A stretch of DNA of 64,000 bases from Psococerastis gibbosa. Taxonomy: Eukaryota; Arthropoda; Insecta; Psocodea; Psocidae. A model generated the notes under the pieces. The model saw nothing but the letters and a program-made list of their open reading frames with translations. It ran no database searches and was not told the origin of the DNA. A program made the translations under genes and the position numbers. The DNA lies in assembly GCA_963971405.1 (NCBI GenBank), contig OZ020486.1:39021419-39085418 (forward strand), written 5' to 3'. This document shows positions 12,075 through 22,710 of the stretch, in pieces (position 1 is the stretch's first letter; each line of letters opens with the position of its first letter).

Positions 12075-12222
12075 TAAGGCGGGGTTTCCACATACGTCAA
12101 TAGTCAATAGTAAATGTTGTTTTGACGTGGTAGCAGACATTAAAGACATACTAAAAATGTCTGCTACCACGTCAAAACCACATTTGCTATTGACTATTGA
12201 CGTATGTGGAAACCCCGCCTTA
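12075..12222. mobile_element. Near-perfect palindrome, 148 bp (fold-back MITE)
   Basis: Arms of about 66 bp run from TAAGGCGGGGTTTCCACA to TGTGGAAACCCCGCCTTA around a loop of about 15 bases. The inner part of each arm is TTTTGACGTGGTAGCAGACA, the same motif as in the palindrome 100 bp upstream. The two arms differ at only a few sites. Confidence 0.9.
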
Positions 12223-12710
12223 GTCTCTGTGGTTTTTACCGAACATTCACCAAGCTCTATCCCTATAATGGAAAAGACGTCGGCAAATTGCTACTGGCCT
12301 AAGCCCTAAGGCTAGGAGAGCAGTGGGTGTTAAGTAACGTGGCAAATGTAGACCTCGCGGCCAGGTTTTGTTCCTCAGGCGCTCCGCACGGACATTGAAG
12401 AGGCGGTACTGCCACCAAAAATTAGGCTAGAGTAATTAAAATCCTTGGTCGATATAGCCAGAGATTTTGATTTATTTTCAGATGAGAACATGGCTTTCAG
12501 GTTCGGAATCTGTTGTGCAAGTGTGCAACATATCGTGGGAAAATTAAACATTTCTGTCTAGCTCTGGTAGACAAATACTTGTAATTTTTCTTTCACTGGC
12601 TCATGTAAAATGTGATAGGCCAATTCTTAATCTTGGGACTAGACACTTGGAGCTTAAGGTATTGTTTACAATTAGTCAAAGCACTTCTTCAAGGCTTTCC
12701 CTATTGTCAG

Positions 12711-13470
12711 GCCCAACTGGTACCGAGTTAGGTGGCTCGGGCCAGTAAGCACTATATTATGCCCCTTGGAGTATAAGGGCACGGTAAGCAAACATCCACC
12801 CTCAGTTCTTCCAGACATTCTTTATTCCTACCCCGTCATACACAACAAGTGGGGTAGTTAACTACACATTCACTCTCAGTTCTTCCAGACAATCCTTATT
12901 CCGGCCCCTGCTGTCATGCACGTACAGGGCGCATCCAGCGCCCCAGCCAGTAAGCACTCATATGGTCCCTTGCAGTACAAGGGCTAGGGAAGCAACATTC
13001 ACTCTCAGTTCTTCCTAAATTTCCTTATTCCGGTCTCTGTCATGCGCAACGGTACTAGGTAAGATGTCTCTGGCCAGTGTGCACACATATGCCCCCTTGG
13101 AGTATAAGAATAAGGTAAGCACACATTCACTCTCAGTTCTTCCAGACAATCCTTGTTCCGGCCCTTGTCATGCACAACGAGTACTACCTTTAGGTACAGG
13201 GTGTCTCCAGCCAATGAGTATAAGGGCCAGGTAAGCAACGTTCACAGTCAGTTCTTCCTAAATTTTCATATTCTGGCCTCTGTCATGCGCAACGGTACTA
13301 GGTAAGATGTCTCTAGCCAGTAAGCACACCTATGCCCCCTCCGAGTATAAGAATAAGGTAGGCACACATTCACTCTCAGTTCTTCCAGGCTTTCCTTATT
13401 CCGGCCCCGTCATGCACAACAGGTAGGGTGGCTCGAGCTAGTAAGTACACATATGCCCCCTCGGAGTAAG
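12711..13470. repeat. Minisatellite of about 120 bp with dimeric higher-order period
   Basis: 'ctcagttcttcc'-type starts occur at about 12801, 12874, 13004, 13132, 13247 and 13374. Each unit continues through 'ccttattccggcc', 'gtcatgc', 'agccagtaagca' and 'gagtataag'. Units at 13004 and 13247 share 'tcctaaatt' and 'gcgcaacggtactaggtaag', which the intervening unit lacks, giving a two-unit period of about 242 bp. Confidence 0.85.
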
Positions 13471-15060
13471 TACAGCACACAAAAGATGGCGCACCTGAGC
13501 AGCAGATGTGGATGCTGCAGCTGCCCTCGTTTTATTCTCGTGTACACATTTACACATTTCAATCCCCACAGTCACTTCCTTCTTAAATTACCTGCTGCAG
13601 CTTGTCAGTTCATTTTGATACTTTTTCATCTTTTATTTCATTAGCGTTAGTAGTTGCTCTGGAGTCTGGAAGTAAGCTGGAGTTCTATATAGGAGAGATG
13701 GGACAATCACATCCTCAAAAATATCGGGGGTAACCTGCCCCTTCTTTTCAGTGGCTGGTCATAGGAGACGTCGTGGCAGGTGGCCCCTCAAATAAAAAAT
13801 ATATACGTATATCTCTTCTTTATGCAGTAGAACTCTAGGGTAAGCAATTAAGTGGGTAGCTGAAGTTTACGATTATTTCATTGTGATGCACCAACTTTTA
13901 GCTACCCCATGTGTAGATATTTCAATAGTTAAGTATGGAAAGGTCAAGCGTCACTGATCAGTGACGTTAACATTATTTTTATTATCTTCTTAAAGTATGT
14001 AATTTAATACTTTAAGTATGTACATTATTAATAATAACTGTATTTACTGAATGTTAACGTGGAAGGACAGAATTATATCCATGACTATTGGGGGAACCTA
14101 ATTTTTTAGGGAGTCCTGCTCAAATGAAAGTTTGAGAACCCATGTCATAGACTATGGATAAAGATAAAAAAGATTGTACCAATATCGTAGGAGCATTTCG
14201 CAAGTCGTTAGTCGTAACACACATCAAACACGCAGTGGAGTAACCAGCAATAATCAAATTAAAGGTATTCAAAATAGCAGTAAGATTCACCCATCTGCTG
14301 CCACGCTAAATAGGACTTGTAGTGGCGGCAGAACACCTTTCGACGCGGCACCTCGTTAGTCTAATGCTAATTTAACATTATTTTTATTGATCGATTAGCA
14401 ATCGTTATTAGATAACGACCGTGTCGTTAAGGCCGCCATCCTTTTTTGTTTCGCGTAATCGACATGGTTTTCACTTTTTTTACGCATTGCGAAATAAGCA
14501 TTGTCATTGGCTAATTGAGTGAGAAATTCAAAACTCAGCGTATGTGCGGTGTGTTTTAGGGTTAGCGTAGGTGTTAAGCATGCAATTTTGTCATTCTATG
14601 ATGAGATCATTTTTGCCTATTGCTTAATATTGACTTGAGTAATGTACTGGGAGGTTTCAATGTAGAGGAGGTTGCCTATGAAAGTAATATTTTCTTTTCG
14701 AACCCCGCAATAACCAGCAGGCCTAGTACCATCGTGATTTTTGACAGAATAATAATTTATCCGAGAATAAGGCGTGTAAGCCATCCTACGCGATTTAACA
14801 TTTTTTTTATAAAACAAAAAAAAAATGACCCTGCAAATGAGTGTTAATTGACTTACAAGAAATACAGCGATTTCGGGTCTATAGAAATTATGATCGTCGC
14901 ATTTAGGTTAATTTATATGCCGTATTTAAATAGTTTAAAACTTTAAAATTTAAGTATCTAGGTAACAGAAAATTTTTGCTGAGGGGAGACCGATAATGTA
15001 AAGGCGATGTAGGAAGAGATAGAAAAAAATAAGTGACATGTGATTGATAAATAAAAAAAT
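13471..15060. other. Unassigned stretch
   Basis: AT-rich, with short unsupported ORFs (14174-14359, 14620-14847). No RNA gene or known repeat family seen. Confidence 0.45.
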
Positions 15061-15302
15061 AAATAAACAAAGACTTTTTATTGTTTCTATTACTAAGCCA
15101 ACCTAGCGGAGTTAGGGCTATAAGGCCCTCTCTTACACTGAACTAGGATGACCCGGGACCACTTTACATGCCCTCCGAAGCATGGCCAGGAAATGCAGCC
15201 AGTGTGGGACTCGAACCAACAACCTTTCGGGTGAAAGTCAGAGTCCATACCACTACGCTACATGTCCTGTTAGTTATTTATTTATATATATAGAGAGAGA
15301 GA
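15061..15302 (-). mobile_element. tRNA-derived SINE (family 1), near full length
   Basis: On the minus strand an A-box-like TAGCGTAGTGGT (15249-15260) and a B-box-like GGTTCGAGTCCC (15206-15217) lie inside a tRNA-like head with a ctttcacc anticodon-loop-like segment. The body then runs to 'ctaggttggcttagtaatag' and an AT-rich tail. The head is preceded by a (TC)n(TA)n leader also present in the copy at 32143-32398. Such elements use RNA polymerase III and LINE machinery. Confidence 0.85.
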
Positions 15303-15356
15303 TGCCAAGAACTAGGCGGGAATATTAGATGCTGAAGAAAGACAGAGCCGAACGAG

Positions 15357-15570
15357 CAGGCGCGGATCTACGGGGGGGGGGGGGCTATGGGGCTATAGCC
15401 CCCCCATTAGGTTCCTCAAAATGTGTAAAAACCCCCTATTTCAGTCATATTTTTCACAAATTTTCTCCCGGGCCCCGTATTAATTACCTATAATATAGAA
15501 CCCTTATTGCTCTGAAAATTCGTAAAACCCCAATATTTCATCCCTATTCTTCATTCTTGATCCGCGCCTG
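15357..15570. mobile_element. hAT-like MITE (CAGGCGCGGATC type)
   Basis: The ends are CAGGCGCGGATCTACGG and TTGATCCGCGCCTG. Flanks CGAACGAG (15349-15356) and CGAATGAG (15571-15578) form an 8-bp duplication with one mismatch. A G-run follows the left end. The sister copy is 42124-42352. Confidence 0.85.
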
Positions 15571-15656
15571 CGAATGAGTAATGATTTGGAGGCAGGGAAA
15601 CCAAAAAAGCGACCTAGTGAGTTTTAATCACACTAATGAGTAATGACGGCTACTTT

Positions 15657-15839
15657 CAAGACCATGCCCAGGTTTTTTATTTCGGGGGGGGGGGCAAAAG
15701 AATTTTCTATGTTTTTTTTATTTGTTAATGAATTAATGGATAAATTCTTCAAACCATACAGGTTTACATACAAACATTTATTTCGGCGGGGGGGGGGGGG
15801 GTCCGGACCTCATGGACCACCCCCCTGGGCACGGCCCTT
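15657..15839. mobile_element. hAT-like MITE with two G-runs
   Basis: The ends CAAGACCATGCCCAGG and CCTGGGCACGGCCCTT are inverted. GCTACTTT flanks both sides (15649-15656 and 15840-15847). The interior matches the elements at 1-154 and 8990-9114. Confidence 0.8.
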
Positions 15840-15877
15840 GCTACTTTTATATAGGCTATATGAACTTTAATAAAATT

Positions 15878-16040
15878 GTTTGAGTCGTCTTTGAGAAATA
15901 ATTTTATAGACGAGTTTTTTACATTTTGGGGTTATAATAAACAGAAAAGAAATGTTAAGAGACATGACTATTATGAACCTACATGCCGAATTTCTTCGTA
16001 ATTCATCGAGTAATTTGCCCACAGTTTGCGACAGTTTGCG
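15878..16040 (-). mobile_element. Helentron-like element, fragment
   Basis: In reverse it holds 'gggcaaattactcgatgaat', 'gaaattcggcatgtaggttc' and 'tttctcaaagacgactcaaa', the internal order of the full copies at 25.9 and 30.8 kb. Both ends and the microsatellite are missing. Confidence 0.55.
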
Positions 16041-16118
16041 TCACCAAAAAGGATAACTATCCTATCAATCCTATATCCTATCTACCCAATCAATTTGCTT
16101 AATTTGGTCCAGAGTACA

Positions 16119-16695
16119 GACCCAGATGCCTCCCCCCCCCCTTAAGCTACGCCACTGTCCACAAACACACGATCATATACAAGAATTCAGCTTCGAGTTT
16201 GTAGCATTATTTCTGAAAATAATAATATTTCAGGGGGGGGGGGGGGGGTTAAGCCCTGACCCTCTGGTCTTTACCTCCACATCCTACGAAGGTATGCTGC
16301 TTTTTATCTTTGGATGAAAAAATAATAATTTATCGTCTCAAGACTCGGCCTTTCGTTTCCAATTCCCAACCAACCTCCTGTGACCAGTTGAATAGACGGG
16401 AGTGAAAGTGAATTTTTGAAATGAAATGAAAAACATCTTTATATTAGGCGAGCTTTAGCCCCGAAGGGCTACTCTACTAGCTAACCTATGATATTTTTGC
16501 GGTTACCAGTGAAATTGCGAACAGGCCCATCGCCATCAAGTTTTCTAGGGGGGGGGGGGGTCAATTTCACTTCACCGGATGTGAGGTTAGCTCAATATAT
16601 TTAAAATTCCATTCTATGTAATGTACGCTGCAAATATTTCGGGGGGGGGGGGGGGGGTCCAGACCCCCTGGACTCCCCCCCCCCCTCTGGCTACT
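16119..16695. repeat. Cluster of MITE fragments with G/C homopolymer runs
   Basis: There is a right end 'aagctacgccactg' near 16143, a run of about 15 G near 16235, another near 16550, and a G-run/C-run pair at 16640-16685 followed by 'tctggctacttgtg'. These resemble hAT-like ends, but I could not pair them or find duplications. Confidence 0.45.
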
Positions 16696-16781
16696 TGTGA
16701 CTGGAGACGTTCTATGTAAATTATATGATGACGACCACCGACAATGGTATAGAGATAGGTGTAGTTCAATTTGGCAAACAA

Positions 16782-17077
16782 TAAGGCACTATATACCCGG
16801 GTATTGTCATCCGCCATCTTTTATCCTTTATTTCCTATATGGTAAGTATTGTAATTATTTTTAAGAAATTCAAAAGATTGAAAAAAACGAAAACACGTTT
16901 TAGTATTATTTTATTAAACACTACCCTAATTGGTAGATAGTTTTTTTAAGTAAAAATAAATAAACAACGATAAAAATCTAATAATAAATGGGTAAACTCC
17001 CAATGCTTGGCTTATACACCAGACTTATAATGGATAAAAAATGGCGGATGACAATACCTGTCTAATATAGAGCCCTA
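16782..17077. mobile_element. MITE with about 35-bp TIRs and perfect 8-bp duplication
   Basis: It begins TAAGGCACTATATACCC and the other end reads, inverted, TAGGGCTCTATATTAGACAGG. Both then share TATTGTCATCCGCCAT. GCAAACAA flanks both sides (16774-16781 and 17078-17085). The length is 296 bp. The copy at 45079-45375 is in the opposite orientation. The 8-bp duplication and YA-GG ends fit hAT. Confidence 0.9.
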
Positions 17078-17848
17078 GCAAACAAGTAACAACGCTCCCT
17101 TGGCAAACAATCCTATGAACTCCCACCTCCTTGCGTGCAACTACCACTGCGAAAATAAGCAATTAATCATTAGCTTTCTCCAGCTGGCTGTTGTCCAGAA
17201 CTCGAAAACTCCAAGTCAAAACCTTTACATTAAAAAAAAATATTTTAAACCTGCTCTGGACACGTCACGCCCAGCTGCCTAGAATTGCGGAGACCACTTC
17301 CACAAAGGTGGCTAAACAAATATTATAAATATTATTTCGCTAACACCAATTAAAACACAACGACGGGAACTCAGGTACATGCGCATATGTGTTGATTGGT
17401 GATTGGAACTCGCGAAATCAGAACAGGTTTCTAGCTGAGCGGGCTGACATGTCATAATAGATGAGGCCCCCCGACCACCAGGATTTTATTCGAAGTAATT
17501 AATTAAATATCAGTTAGATTGAGATCTAGGCAACCTGTCCTATATTAAGCAAAGTTATTGCATTATTTACACGGAAAAGTTCAAAAAAGGTTCAAATCAA
17601 ATTAAATGATATATATAATCAAATAGTCAGTATGCCTACATTCATGCAGTCCATGGATTGAGATCGACTTCGTTAAAAAGCATGTTGCAGTTCCTACCTA
17701 CCATACAAAAGAATTAATTAAGTTAATTAATTAGTCACAAAATTTAATAAATAAATAAATTTTACACGGTGAACAAATTAGGAATGACCCATAATTTAAT
17801 TTGGGTAATAAAATAACTTGCAGAAATCCGCCGGATCGGACAACTACT

Positions 17849-18545
17849 CAGTGGCGGCTCGTCCATAAGGGCACTGGGGCTACAGCCCTCCCATAATTTT
17901 ACAGGCAAACAAAGCAATTTCCTTTTAATAATAATAATAATAATAATAATAAAATAATAATATACTATTCTGAAGAAAAATGCAACTGCTACAATTCGGC
18001 TATGCTATGTGCGTGCTCTGGGCAACTTGGGGCAATTTTCAATTTAGCCCCGGGTCGCCATGGCAACCGAGTCAGGCAAAAGTTAAGAAGATCGTTCGCA
18101 CCATTGAAAAGGTGTACACAACTTTTCTCTTATGGACCTTGCAATGCAATTCATGCCATATGCATTTATACATGGGCAGCGGGGCAGAGCCCCAAAAATG
18201 ACTTTAAATGTTTCGTATTAATAATATCATTGAATATTGGTATTTTTTTAAAATCATAATTATAAGAGTTATTTTTGAGAAGAATTTCACTATTTTGTCA
18301 TGACTGATGATTATTATAAAAATTTTCAAAGAAGAATTTTTGACTAGGGAAGTCAGGTTCTGCCCAACGGCCAGGCAGGGTAATGTAAACAAATATTACA
18401 AAAATGTAAACAGCGAGTGATAGACTTGTTTGCCACATCGAAATGCCGAAGAATCTATTTGATATTAAAGTAGTGGTAAGTTATATGCTATTACTTTATT
18501 ACAATTCGTTGCCCCACCATTTTGATACACCACGAGCCGCCACTG
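17849..18545. mobile_element. Non-autonomous hAT-like element, 697 bp
   Basis: The TIRs are CAGTGGCGGCTCG and CGAGCCGCCACTG, with a perfect CAACTACT duplication (17841-17848 and 18546-18553). The interior has AATAAT simple sequence, an RFX-like X-box GTCGCCATGGCAAC (18054-18067), and near the right end an ATG-initiated stub (18444-18476, start MPKNLFDIK) running into GTAAGT. The stub could be a leftover first exon of a deleted transposase gene; that is inference. Confidence 0.9.
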
Positions 18546-19102
18546 CAACTACTGCAGCATGGGACCTTTTTCAGTTGCATCAGCGAAAGAGGACTGTACC
18601 AAATGTAGAATAGAGCGCAGAAAACAACCGGATCCATAGAAAAACAACTGGCGCTAACACAAATGAATGCGTTCCCACAAACACCCTCTCCTCAGGGGGC
18701 CCTTTATTTGTTAAACCAAAATAGACCGACTTTTCAGAAGAAAGGGTACCTGTCACTTACGCGAAGCCATATAATGCATGTGATGGACACGACCTTGGCT
18801 GAAAACAGGTACTTCTGAACCTTACTGGGAAAGAATAGAACCTGAATTTTTTTGTCGGTACAGAAGTATTGTCCACTTTTGGCACATTGTTAAAATATTT
18901 TGCTTGAGCTACCTGTTTGTATCTTTGCAAAATTCCATGTGTGACAGGTGTATCGATCCCATTGGTCACTTCCAGACCCTAGTTTGTAATTTTTTTTTCG
19001 TAGGTTTCTTCCCTTCCCTGAAGACTCCAACGGCTACTTTAGTTTGCGTTACACAGTCCATTCAATTCCCATTCTTTGTCAAGCCGGCCTTTCGGGTTAA
19101 TA
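18546..19102. other. Unassigned stretch
   Basis: Short ORFs on both strands (18757-18969 minus, 18904-19140 plus) lack recognisable domains. Nothing else seen. Confidence 0.4.
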
Positions 19103-19489
19103 GTGTACAACCCATAGGTAAGTGGCAGCCCGAAATTTAATACTTTTTATTTTTTATTTAATTAACGAAGCATGTTATTAAAGATTTGGTGGCTCATCAA
19201 AGTTGTAGAAGACTACTTCATGCCTCACATTATAAGATATTTTTAATTTTCGAAATTCTAGTTTTTTCATAAACATGCAAATATTTGAAAAGTTATTGTT
19301 TATAAAATATTGTATTTGCATGTTTATGAAAAAAGTACAATTTCGAAAATTAAAAATATTATTATAATATATATGAAGTAGTCTTCTACAATTTTGATGA
19401 GCCAAATCTTTAATAACATGCTTAGTTAATTAAATAAAAAATAAAAAGTATTAAATTTCGGGCTGCCACTTTCTTACGGGCTGTACACT
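19103..19489. mobile_element. Long fold-back element, about 190-bp arms
   Basis: The left arm starts GTACAACCCATAGGTAAGTGG and the right arm ends CCACTTTCTTACGGGCTGTAC. The arms remain complementary almost to the centre near 19295 with few mismatches, including 'aagcatgttattaaagat' and 'gtagaagactacttca'. It is AT-rich and non-coding. Related single-arm sequence appears near 19826 and 9530. Confidence 0.85.
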
Positions 19490-19544
19490 CTTAAGGTGTT
19501 GGGCTGATTTCATTACGATGTAGTATTATATATGGTATATATAA

Positions 19545-19665
19545 CACTGACATCAAATTAACTATGGTTGAAGAGGTAACCTCCTCGTAATAAACAAAAT
19601 TAGAGGATAGGCTTGTGGTTCAGCGGTTAATACGATGTGAGCCGGTCTTGGATTGGATGGCCCTT
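19545..19665 (+). mobile_element. tRNA-like SINE (family 2), partial
   Basis: 'ggttgaagaggtaacctcctc' and 'aaaattagaggata' lead into a tRNA-like A-box region 'cttgtggttcagcggttaa'. The same order occurs on the minus strand at 46298-46445, and the tRNA-like part is intact at 57684-57756. No B box is preserved here. Confidence 0.5.
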
Positions 19666-21476
19666 TTTCTATGTACGGTATTTGCACAATGCGATGCGAA
19701 CGAAAATGGCAGGTTTCGGAGGTAACTTATACATTAGCCATTTCTGGATCATCCCCAAATAGGTCCCTTTATATTTTACCATATAGGTTAATACTGAAGC
19801 AATAAAAAATGTATCCATTCAATTGGTAGAAGATTATTTCATACGCCATATGATATGCTACGCTAATTTTCATTCTTGTTAATGCTATAATTAATCCATG
19901 AATTTGTTAATTCCGAAAATTTAAGTCGCTAAATTGTATAGAAATAGTTACATTGCCGTTATTCGAAAAAGGGGGTCTCCCCAAATTTTGAAAAAAAATT
20001 GGCGCCGAAATAACGCATTTTAACAGCAGTAACGTTTAGATTTCACAAAGCTTACAGAGGAACCCCTATTCATATTATTGCAAAAATGAGCTGAATCCGT
20101 CCCTGGCCATGAACCGCAGAATACATAAAACGACTTTACTCCATGTGACGGTTTGCAAAAAAGAGGGGTACAAGTTTGTCAATTTTTTATGTCAATACCA
20201 TAACAACAAAATTTTGATTTATTTTTTTCCCCATCAACCCAAATCTCCCAATTGCACCACCACCATTCATGATTCTCAGTTTTTTCGTAAGCCAAAAAAC
20301 AATGTTTACCCAAAGTCCCACTCTGTCTTCTAACTTCCTTGTACCTCGTCCTTTTCTATAGCGATTTTTTCCCTTTTCCAGGATCACTATTGTTAACGTT
20401 TCTTTCATTCCAATTGATTTATCGTTAGGTAAGCTCAGCATGAGCCACGTCAGACTTGCATTCCTCACCTTAACAAGTGCCATTGGGACGGTTTGATCAA
20501 TTGGTGATAATTGGTGGCAAGTTTTCGCTAAATCCGTTCATTCTTTGTTTATCTTCCATCGGCTATTTGTCCCGATTGTTGTTGTCCAGCGTCCTAGGCA
20601 CGTCCCTCGCGCAGGTATCGCGCGTCTTGTTCTCCAGGGATTTCGTTTGACATCGGTTTTTCGGCCCTACGACCACCCTGACAAACCAGTCATGGGTTGA
20701 TCTTGAAGGACCTTTAACAAGCAGTTGTACCTGAGTCTTGGAACTACACAAAAAATTCTAATTTTGTCAAAAATATACATCAGTAACTTCTTTGAAGACC
20801 AGGACCACCCAAATACAGGTACAAAACCAAAAAAGGCAAGATTGGTGCAAATTTTGATCCAACTTCCAGCCAAAGGTACCATTCCAAAATTAAGACATTA
20901 TATCAGCCTGTCGACATCTGTGATACGATACCTCACCTGATATTACAGGAAACAACAAATCCAGAGAAGACCCTCCATCTCCGGAAGACCGAAGGCGCCT
21001 GAAAAGTGAAAACTGATGGAGATGGTCCCCAATGAGCAGGTGTGTGCCCAATACACCTGGCTAAATTTGATTTATAGTACCTTAGATTGACACAGACCCC
21101 ATACAGCACGTGTATGGACTCCTTGACCCTGGACCTGGGTCTTGCACTCCCGTAGGGCTGGCCGAAGGTTGGAAGGTTCTTTGATGGGTACGGGTGGTGA
21201 TGGTGGCCGATGGGCATGAGATGCCAAGGGTAGCTGCCAGCTGCCTTATACAATGAAGAATTTATTGAAAATCTTTTCTTGAATCTTTTCAATGTCCTTG
21301 TTTATCCTTGTTAGAGCAGCAGCCGTAGAGTGCACCTGCTTTTTAAGATTTTAGTTTGTCTTTGGAGGGCAGACATTTTTCAAATTCTTGGGCTGGTTGG
21401 TGGAAAACTGAACTGTGACACGAAAATTCAAAGTTCAAGGTCTAAAACTTTTTCAGTCAACCCGACCCTAATGGAT
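19666..21476. other. Unassigned stretch with short open frames
   Basis: Open frames exist at 20187-20483 (minus) and 20933-21292 (minus). A plus-strand piece after an acceptor-like 'gatattacag' (20938-21018) reads NNKSREDPPSPEDRRRL before a stop. None matches a family I know. Confidence 0.35.
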
Positions 21477-21515
21477 ACCAGGGACGGATCCAGGCCATTT
21501 TTTTTGGGGGGGGAT
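21477..21515. mobile_element. hAT-like MITE, left end only
   Basis: CAGGGACGGATCCAGG followed by T and G runs matches the TIR of the elements at 33062 and 43259. The element is cut by the LINE-derived sequence that follows. Confidence 0.55.
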
Positions 21516-22103
21516 AGTTATAATAATCTTTCTTTCTTCTTTTCCTTGTCCAGTATTCCCTGGACAAGGAGCATATATTACAAAAATTCAATACATAATA
21601 ATACCATCCCGCATCCCCAAGCTAGCGCTTATTTGGGACAAAAGACTCATACAGTGCTGCTAAACAAGGCTTAATCATTTATTTTTGTTATTTACTTATA
21701 ATGTTTATTTTATTTTATTTTTATTTTTATTTTATTTTAGCTTGTTATTTTAATGTCAGTTTTTATTATTATTATTTAACATACCCATCTGTTTAAATTT
21801 TTTCATTTGTGGAGGAAGTTCATTAAATATCTTTGGTATAAGTACTTTGTTTAATCTCTCTCCGTATTTGTTATATGTTATCTCAAACTTAAGCTTTTTT
21901 GGGTTTCTTGTATTGTACTTCCCTTTATCATCTATTTGGTATTCTTTTTTAAAATAGTTATCTCTTATTAATTTATACTTGAATAGTTTCGTTATTGGCA
22001 GAATGATAGCATGTTTGAATTTTTCTTCGTATTGTTTGTATTTCTTATAATAATCTTCTTCTTCTTTCTTTTCCTTGTCCAGTATTCCCTGGACAAGGAG
22101 CAT
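21516..22103 (-). pseudogene. Non-LTR retrotransposon C-terminus and 3' region
   Basis: A minus-strand frame (22103 to 21756) ends with a YNTRN motif followed by IPKIFNELPPQMKKFK, the kind of tail seen at the C-terminus of jockey/CR1-type reverse-transcriptase polyproteins (basic YNTRN, then a xLPxxxK block). The reverse transcriptase itself is absent. The 3' region holds a hairpin (tccttgtccag facing ctggacaagga, 21541-21569) and AT-rich simple sequence. About 330 bp of this 3' region is duplicated at 22046-22420. Confidence 0.6.
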
Positions 22104-22416
22104 ATATTACAAAAATACAATACATAATACTACCATCCCGCATCCCCAAGCTAGCGCTTATTTGGGACAAAAGACTCATACAGTGCTGCTAAACAAGGCT
22201 TAATCATTTATTTTTGTTATTTATTTATAATGTTTATTTTATTTCATTTTTATTTTTATTTTATTTTAACTTGTTATTTTAATGTAAGTTTTTATTATTA
22301 TTATTAACTCCCATTGACCAGCCATCTTTTTATACCCGCTTTTAACTCACCCATCTGTTTAAATTTTTTCATTTGTGGAGGAAGTTCATTAAATATCTTT
22401 GGTATAAGTACTTTGT

Positions 22417-22420
<4 letters not shown>
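22046..22420 (-). repeat. Second copy of the LINE 3' region (tandem duplication)
   Basis: Nearly identical to 21516-21856, including the hairpin and the NKVLIPKIFNELPP frame. In this copy the frame continues to ELKAGIKRWLVNGS and a stop, the more complete end of the protein. The offset between the copies is about 530 bp, and the first copy's extra coding part lies between them. Confidence 0.75.

Positions 22421-22475
<55 letters not shown>
22420..22475. repeat. (AAT)n microsatellite, about 18 units
   Basis: A pure TAA repeat abuts the truncated LINE frame. The Asn-rich ORF across it is an artefact. Confidence 0.95.
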
Positions 22476-22485
22476 TGTTTCTTTA

Positions 22486-22612
22486 TTGCACTAGGCCAAA
22501 ATAGGAAAAACATCTGTATGATCGATAAAATCAGAGCGTAATAAATTAATTTACAAAATTTGGGGGGGGGGGTAGCCCACCACCTCTGCCTCCCACCCTG
22601 CCTGTATCCGTC
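22486..22612. mobile_element. hAT-like MITE (GGACGGAT type), partial
   Basis: 'ccaaaataggaaaaac', 'atcgataaaatcagagcgta', a G-run, then CTGTATCCGTCC. This is the reverse order of 33062-33228. The other end is lost next to the microsatellite. Confidence 0.6.
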
Positions 22613-22710
22613 CATGATGGATTCCTATGATGGATTCCTTATAATGTTTCGGAACTTTTTTTACATGGATTTAACAGGTGGTCCCCGAACTTTACTATTG
22701 ATTTATTTTA

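Noticed and set aside
12711-13470. Regularly spaced repeats resembling a CRISPR array
   Set aside because: The whole unit of about 120 bp is repeated, including the 'spacers'; the host is eukaryotic and no cas-like genes exist. It is a minisatellite.
15206-15260. A functional tRNA-Glu gene
   Set aside because: The A and B boxes are present, but the sequence is the head of a multi-copy SINE with a conserved non-tRNA body and tail.
22314-22541. Poly-Asn/poly-Leu frames
   Set aside because: They translate the (AAT)n microsatellite at 22420-22475.
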